The translations under genes were made by a program, and so were the position numbers. Of a stretch of DNA of 64,000 nt, positions 36,001-45,000 are shown in pieces. Numbering within the stretch: position 1 is the first letter of the stretch; each line of letters begins with the position of its first letter. Origin of the DNA: Spisula solida (taxonomy: Eukaryota; Mollusca; Bivalvia; Venerida; Mactridae); the NCBI GenBank assembly GCA_947247005.1, contig OX365949.1, positions 21,271,130 to 21,335,129 of the forward strand, read 5' to 3'. Under the pieces are notes generated by a model. That model was given only the letters and a program-made list of their open reading frames with translations, was not told the origin of the DNA and made no database searches.

Positions 36001-39000
36001 TGTTTGGTGGAGATAATAGCCAAACAGTGCAATTCGAAATCAGTGCTAATAGCAAGAGTGCAATGTATTCATTTTCAGAACCCATTTTTACATCATAACT
36101 GGGACGTTTTGGAAAGGTTTTCACACATGATACAATGTGGTACCAATGATTTCAAAAAGCGACTTAGCAATGTTTACATGTGTTACAGGTTGACCTTTCT
36201 GGTGACGCTCTTGGAACTACATACACACTGGTTGTCACAGCAACCGACGGAGGAACGCCGGCACTGAGTGACACAGCGACTGTTGTGATCACTGTGCTGT
36301 CCTCTACCACAACGACCACTACAACAGCTGCCAGCAGCGCAACAGATGCATCATCATCTGGGTTCTTCTCTGAAACTGGAAACATTGTTTTCCTGGCATT
36401 GGCAATATTTGTGGCAGCGTTGATGGCAGCACTTGTAGCCTTCCTCGTATGCAGATACTGTACTTCAAAGCCCGTAGATGTGGAAAAGTAAGTCACATGT
36501 GCTCGTGTATGAAATGATTGTACCATTTCCGCTAAGGGAATGTGAGAGTCCTGGCTCGATCCTAGGCCGTGTCATTTCGAAAACGTTTATTAGTTCAGTA
36601 CGGCCTGTACGGGTATTGATATTGTGCTTGTTGACGTAGTTTCTGGACATTTGATACGTTAGTTACATGGGTTACATTTTTGTAGTTGACCATTACAATA
36701 TTGAACTACGGATTCATCCCCATTTGACTCCTTTACACTATATACATTTTTGTTCACTAATTTATCTGGCTAACACATTTTGGTAGTATTGATTGTCACT
36801 TTAATGATAATGGTTTTGATTCCTGCGACAGAAAGAGTCATCATGTACTTCTGTGACATTGGCTACAGTGATGTGTCCTCCTCGTGTTGAGGAATTGTCT
36901 GTTGTTTGTGGAATCGCAAATCAGTACTTCTACGTCATAATTGTATATCGGCCAATCAAAATGCAGAATGTTATATTGTAAGTTCTTGTAAATTTTAGAA
37001 TGTAGGTTGTATTCTAAGTTCTTGTAAATTTTAGAATGTATGTTATATTCTAAGGTCTTATAAATTTTAGCATTTAGGTTATATTTTAAGCTTTTATAAA
37101 TACCATAACATTCTAGTTAATTGTACAATAAGCTTGTCTTAACTTGTTTATGACTGAAATAAAAAAGCTCATCAAGAAAAGATATCGCCTCTACAAAAAG
37201 ATGAAAAAGTCAAACGACCAAACCCATATCATATAAAGACTTTCAAAGAACTAATACGCATAGTACAGAAAAAAACGTCATCCAACCAGAATCTGAAGAC
37301 AACGCCCACAGAGACACAAGTAAACGCTTTTGGACCTATATCAAGCATAAAAAGAAAGATAACTCGAGCATTCCAGGACTACGAGAAAATGAACAACTAT
37401 TTACTGAGGAAAAACAGAAAGCAGGCATACTAAAACGCCAATTCCAATCAGTATTCACGAAGAACTCGTCCATCTTTAAAGAAACATTCAACGAAGACTT
37501 TGTATCATCACAAAACCATCCTGTTGCTGATGACAACATCTTCAGTGTAAAAGGCATCGAAAAAATTACTTACCTCACTGGATCCCCCATAAGCACCAGG
37601 ACCAGACAAGATCAGGCCAAAGTCCTGAAAGAACAAGGAACTGAGATCTTGACTTACTCCAATCTTGACAACAATATTCCAAGTATCCTATGACACAGGA
37701 AATGTCCGAGACGACTGGAGACACGCACGCAACAGTCTCACCTGTCTACAAGAAAGGAAGCAAATACAACCCTGAAAACTATCGTCCAATATCACTAACT
37801 TGTATATGCTGTAAACTGACGGAACACATCATCACAAGCAACGTCATGACAAAAACAACATATTCTACTCACTTCAGCATGGCTTCAGAAAGATAAAGAC
37901 CTGCGAATCCCAACTACTAGACTTCATAGATGACTTATCTCAAAACTTAGAAAACGGGAAAAAACTGACATCATAATACTAGATTTCTCAAAGGAATTTG
38001 ACAAAGTCTCCAACAATCTTCTCACACGCATACTTTACCACTATGGCATCAAGGGCAAAAAACTTATCGCTGAATAAAATAATTCCTCAACAAATTCAGA
38101 ACACATATCGTCGTACTTGAAGGAACCTGCTCTCAAACAGCAAGTGTAGAATCAGGCGTACCACAGGGGTCCGTGCTTGGGACAAGCTTGTTCTTGTATT
38201 ACATAAATTGCATGCCAGAAAACATAAAATCAAAAATCAGACTCTTAGCCGACTACACCATCATGTACCTCGCAATTGCAAACGACGCAGACTGCAAGAG
38301 CCTCCAGACCTCAGTAAACTTCAAGAATAGGAAACATGTTGGAAAATTGCCTTCCACCCACGCAAGTCCTATCCGTAACAAACAAGAGCCGTCAGAGACG
38401 GGTTATGCTCCCCTTGGGGTCTTTGGCACAGAAAAAATACTCAAAAAATATGTAAAAGAGAGTTATTGTTCTTTGCCATGAAGTTTCAAATTGATTTCTC
38501 TAATACTGTTTGAGTTATGGCCCGAACAAGAATTAAGTGTGAAAAATTACTAAGGGGAATAACTCGAAAATATGCATATAAGAGTTATGGTGCCGACGAT
38601 ATGCGCATCTCCACTTGGTAGTGAAGCTATTGTGGTTCTTGAGAAATAGCGCGGACAAGAAAGTGCGACGGACGGACACTTCGGCGACTATATGCTCCCC
38701 CGAATTTCTTCGGGGAGCATAAAAAGAGCTATACCATCATGCACGACTACAAACTCTATGGACACACTTTAGAACGCGTTGAATCTGCCAAATATATGGG
38801 ATGTTCAATCAACGATAACATGGAATGGGGAGAACATATAAACAACATTACCTACAAAGTAAACCAGAAACTAAAATTCCTCCGCAGAAACGAGCGTGAA
38901 TGTTGCTTCAACTCCAGCCAAAGAAACCGCTTATAAGGCCATCATCAGACCATCTATTGAATTTGCCAGCTCAGTAAAAGATCCGTACAAGAATTGCCAA

Positions 39001-42000
39001 ATCATTCAACTTGAAATGGTATCCGACATGCTATCAACCCTCAACTAGAAACCGTTAGAAGACCACCGAAGAGAAGCCCGCCTCATCATGCTATACAAGA
39101 TCAACAATGAACAAGTTTACTTCATCAACCCTTCAAAATACTTCATTGTGGTAACTAGAAACTCCAAACACACAGACACTGAAACATCCTTCCAGTTTCC
39201 ACAATGCCGTACACAGTACCGACTCACTCAACTTCTTCTTCCCAAGAACAATCAGGGACTGAAACAAGCTACCGCCAGACATTTAGTCAGTCGGGTCAGT
39301 CGATGCGATGCCCTCAAGCAACGATTGGCCGCACTCTCTATCTAACCTCCGAAATAGCCTTGTTTCCAGCCTTTTAATCGTTTTCTTATTTTTATTACTT
39401 TTATCTTTATATCTTTACTTGTTTTTCTTTGCACAAACACTGGCAAAATCTTCAAACTGTTGATAGTGGCCAGAAAGTGGAAGAAGAAGAAGAAACATGT
39501 TTAAATAACCGCGTAAACCTGTGACAATATATTTTACAGACACAATATGCGGTCTGATGCTGACTGGGATAGGAAACGATATGACGGTAGGTTTGATAGA
39601 TTGTCTGCATGTTTTATAATTACTTAAAAGCTTTATATTTTACATATTTTCTCTTATTACATTCCGATTAAATATTGATTTATAATTACAACAGCTTTTC
39701 AAGTATTCTTTTCCTGGCATTTTGTAAGAAGCAGAGTTCTTTAACTCACTTGTTCCATTTAAGTTTACATTTTCCTTTGCATTAAGATAAGCCATTGGAT
39801 TATATTGTAAAAGTTGTCCCAATCCAATTTGGACAGGTGTGCTAAGTTTTAGTGAAATGTCAGCTCCAATGTTTTATTTGACCGAAAACTGAATACTTTT
39901 AAAATACTGAACTTCTTGGGGATAACTGTCCCGTACTATATTCCGTATACATTGTATAAGTTTCTTCAGTAGTTCCTATTGCAGCATCTACTTTTTTAAC
40001 TTTATCAACATGACATTCCCTGAATAACTTTTTGTTCTATGGATTCCATGGATTCTATATGACAATTACCGAAATCACATAAGTTGGGGTCAACAATTTT
40101 GCAAATTATCAGTAGGAATAATTTTTGTATGTGTATTTGTATGTATCCTAAGTTGGAAATCTTGAAGAGTATAATATGCATGCTTTTGTACTTAGTCTAG
40201 GTTTATCTTTCCAATTCTTTCTCGCTTTTTGTTTTTATTCCTTTGTCTAGAATTTGTTCTTAGTTTTTCACAGAAAGATTTTCTTGTAGAAACACCGAGA
40301 CCTTTTTAAACTAAATGTTCACACACTTTATTATTTTTATATTTAATTTAACAGTTTTCATGACATGTTTCATAGAAAATAAATGATACATTCTGTATGA
40401 TATAGTGTTCCCGTTAGAATGAATGTAAATTAAAACCGTTTGATAATGGAAATGTTATTAATTAACACAGAATTTATTCCAATATTTCGAAAATAGACAA
40501 CATATACACGTGTATTTCATTTATGAAAGAAATACAACAAATTAATGAAAGGCGCTTTGACTTCATTTCTGTTTTACAGTAAAATAACCCCAATACTGAA
40601 TAGACAACTTCAATAGTAACACAAACGCAATAGCAAGTACCTCTAAAACAGTTATGGACATTCTTGACGTCCATTTTAGCTGTTAATCCTTTTTTATTCC
40701 ACTTTGATATTAAGACCAACTTATAAAAACAGTCGTTATTAGAGTACTCTTAGAAGCTCAAGTCCTTGCCTCTGTGACTAACAAGGGCTATGCGGGTAGG
40801 AATAAATTAGGCTGTGTTGAGATTTTACGTATTCAATACTAGCATTATCTTTAAGTCAGAATTAAAGTTTACTTTAAATATTAATCAATGGTAAACATTC
40901 TTCTTCTGTCCTGATAGTATCTGCCAAAGAGCGATTTCATAACAAGTACCCAGAACACTCAGGAGTTCATCTAGGTCAGCCAGTTCCTTATAAAATACCG
41001 GAAGTGGAACCAGAGAACCCTGTTACCCGGCAAGAAACCTCACCTAGAACGAGACGTGAAGGTAACAGATGGTGGGCTCTGGAATCTGAAAGACGACAAA
41101 ACCACTGGCTGACAGATCATTCTTTGTCTTCTAGATTTCCAACTAAAACATGACTTGACATGACGCAGAAATAACTAAAATTACTGATACAGTCGTCGGC
41201 CTATGGATAAGTTTTAATGTACAGTTTTGACATTTGACAAAAGCGATAACCTGTGATGTATCTTTATTCATAAAATACATACGACTATAAGTTATACTGC
41301 AATATTGAGTTTCTAATGCAACAAAAGAGAAGTACAGGGTGTTTCATAATATGTGTTACCATTACAACCGAATTCCATGAGAAAATGCTTGAATAAATCT
41401 TTGAAATGTTATCTTCCCATTGACCTATGACAATGACTTTTTCTCGTCGCATTCGGTTGTGGTGGTAACATATATTATTGGACACACTGTTTTGACAGCG
41501 GACTATCTTATACACCTATAAAACGATTTTTGGGTGTACATGCATATGGGTAAGCTCGTCGGTCGGTACTGTCCGTCCGTCCGTATATCCGTCGGTCTGT
41601 TGGTTTGCGGGACAAAACTTTCGTAGTTGAATGCGTAGAATTAGTAGAATGAGCTATTGTGATTAAATTTTGTATATATGTAGCTTATGTCACAGAATAC
41701 GCCGCGGGTCGATGGAGTCTCAAGGTTACTGTTGCTAAAAATAGAAAATTAGTTTCCTCTCGATAACTTAAGTTTAGAAGGATATACTGTGATGACACTT
41801 GCTGCATAGGTAGCTTGTATGAGACGACGGACAGGATTGAAAGAGAACTGGTGCTCCAAGGTCAAGGCCACCTTTACTAAAAAATATATGTTTCTGCTCA
41901 ATACTTTTGAGCAAGAAAACCCCACAATGCTCTACTCAACCAAGGTGTGAATTGGTGCCTGTGAGGGTGATGTCTGTGCATGTTTGATATTTCTGGGCGC

Positions 42001-45000
42001 CGTATATCGATGTCAAGGAGAGAAATAGTCGTCACAGGGAGACTGGAGCGCAGGTCGAATGTAGCACAAAGACCAGTGGAAGTTATAGATATCAAAGGGT
42101 GGCTGAACGGTTGAATTGCTGAAAGCGGTCCTCGAAAACTGGTAACTTTACGTTTACGCTGCGAACTTACTCCGGAGTTTGGATTTCATGTTAAGTCAGA
42201 TTGGTAAGTTCCGATTGTTATAAAGTGCTATAAGTTGTAATGTTGCTACAACTGTATATACAAACACAAATCAAGGTTTCGGTAGATAGTTATGCATCGC
42301 TATTCTATAATAACAAACCACGTAATGTAATGCATGTTTCAAGGGCATGTGCACGTTTAACAACCTCTTACTAATAATTCAGCAAGCTCTATTTGTAGAA
42401 ACACTAGCTTATATTGTTATTTTGTTAAAGCACTTCTAGACTTGTAGAAACTTTAAGATATATAATATAGTTTATTCAGGAAAAAGGCAAATATGCCTAT
42501 CATTCTACATGTATATACAATTTCACATAGTTTACAATGTTTAATGGTGACAGTATTATCATATTCAGTTCTAATCGTATCAAATATATTCATATAATAA
42601 TAAACATTCTAACACGATCTGCGGATTAATCCATTAAATATAGAGCGGACCTGGTCATGTTTTATTACCCCCATAAAACATGGTATCAAATTGGCTGTTA
42701 CTATTTACGCCCCGTATCACGTGACATATTTATGAATGAATGAACGTAAAATTTATAGTAAATCTTCAACGAAACGCGATGACAAGGCAAGATGCACGGG
42801 TATCCAGTGTTACAGCTATGACGCATCTATTTTTAGAAACTCCAATATAATCTCGAAACTAAAACTTCTGATAATCAATTCATTTATATTTTTCATTTCA
42901 TTAAATAACTACCCTATACTCGTGTTATTAAAATTGTTTCAATGTTTAAAATATGTTTTTCCTTCAGAAAATTACGAAGGTCGTTTTCATTAGCGAGGGA
43001 GGTAATTGTACCAGTTAATAAGCCACTCGATTTCAGCGTGGAATTATGTTAAATGTCAAATGGGTGAAAATGGAATGCGCGCAGTTAAATAGTGCGAGAT
43101 ATTATCGTGTTTAGAATCGAAATAAAAACTCTGTTCTTGTATTTTGTCGGTGAATAAAACTAGGGCACTCGATCCGAACTCCTGCCCATGTTTTATTCAC
43201 CGACAAAATACGCGAACAGATTTTTATTTCTTAAATATAATCAATTTGTAAATTTTAACTTTAGCATACACAATAATCGGTTTAAATGTATGGTACATAC
43301 ACTCCTACTGTAATTGTAGTTATGCAATGAACACATATACAAAGTGAGAGAGAGTTATTAAGGGAAATATACTACAGTACTAATTAAAAGCATACATGAT
43401 TGTCTTGCGTCTTATTTCGAAACTTTTCTGTAAGAACATAGATAGGTTTTTCTGGATAGTCTTATTTTCAGATTTTAAAAGTTCAACAAATTTTGGCACA
43501 TTTGGATGAATCCAGAAATATCGTTTAATATGACATTTTCTTATTTCGACATAAAGGGGACATTCTAACAAAAAGTGAAATTCGTCTTCTAGGGTATTAC
43601 ATGTATGACATTTTCTCTCATCGTATGGGATTTTATGTGGCTTGTGCCATCTTCCGGCCTCTACCTCTAACCTGTATGCTGAGACACGGAATCTAGTGAG
43701 CGCAAACCTGTTTTTATCCAAAATTAATGTTATCTAAGTAAGACTGGAAGTTAAAACTACAGAATAATTTATAGGTTCTTGCCCTTGTCGAATTTTCTAC
43801 TTCGTAATTCCAAATTTGTAAAAAATTATCTTTTACTCTTTGTTTAAAAATAGACAGAAACAATTTACTGTTAGCGAAATTCTGATTAATCCATACCTCT
43901 GAAAACCCTAAAGTATCTAAAATGTGTTTAACAGACTTTGCCCAAATTTTAAAAAGTAAGATTTTAGCATGTACAAAGATTTTAGCGCTTGCCCAGAAAG
44001 AGATTCATAAGTTTTTTTGAAAGAAACTTTTCCAAGATATTTAAAATGATTGACTATTTCAATTTCTTTATCGTCATATAAAAATCTAATGTTTTTTCTA
44101 AGAGCACCTGCTTTTCTGAAAACTAGAATTTTTGTCTTATTTATGTTAACTGTCAATTTCCATCTATTACAATATTCTTCTAGTAAATGTAAGCCTTTTT
44201 GTAACCCACTTTCTGTTTCTGAAATGATAACAATATCGTCTGCATACAGTAATAGAAATATGTATAATGTATCTATCTTAACTCCTTTAAACCCGTTCAA
44301 AACAAAATACTCTTCAATATCATTTAAATACATAGCAAATAAAAATGGGGATAAACTTTCCCCTTGTCTAACACCTAACATACATGTAAATTCATCACTT
44401 AACTTGTTGTTGTATTTTACGCGACACGTGGTTTTGTAACCCTCATATATCGACTTTACAATATTAAACATTTTACCATGAATACCTAACTTGACCAACT
44501 TATACCATAGAATGTCTCTAACAATATAATCAAAGGCTTTAGTAAAATCAATAAAAGCTGCATACATTTTCTTATTGTCATTTATCAGGTGGTTAATTAA
44601 AGAATGTAAGACAAAAACATTATCTGTGGTACTCATATGTTTCCTGAAACCAGATTGAGCCTCTATATATACATTATAGCACTCTGTCCAATCAGTGAGT
44701 CTATTATTTAAAACGTTCGTAAACAATTTACTAAGAGTACTTAATAAAATTATGCCCCTATAATTACCAGGGTCATTATATCGTTGTTTTATCTAAGCAC
44801 TTCTAGACTTGTAGAAACACTAGGGTATATTGTTGTTTTTTTTCAAAGCACTTGTAATTGTTAAGGACGTTTGATAGGGTCATTTTTTACTTTAAATTAT
44901 ACCAAAAAAATAGGCACAATTGTAGTTTAATATACAACGTATACTGAAGCATTATGTGAAATAAAAAGGTATGTCGCGGTGCCATTTACTGAAGGGTCAT

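Larger units (their letters stand above)
42457..44785 (-). pseudogene. 5'-truncated non-LTR retrotransposon, minus strand
   Basis: Reads right to left. A reverse transcriptase frame (43917-44726) has AFIDFTKAFDYIVRDILWYK, GVRQGESLSPFLFAMYLNDI and the intact catalytic LLYADDIVII; upstream, DPGNYRGIILL is in frame to about 44780, where the element is cut off. After at least two frameshifts (near 43975 and 43725) a second frame (43380-43721) gives the C-terminal CHTCNTLEDEFHFLLECPLY, a Cys/His motif. The 3'-UTR runs to an AATAAA (complement at 42471-42476). No endonuclease domain, so inactive as it stands. Confidence 0.88.

Noticed and set aside
43105..43215. Hairpin as a microRNA precursor
   Set aside because: The long arms, large loop and position within a LINE fit a small foldback element better.
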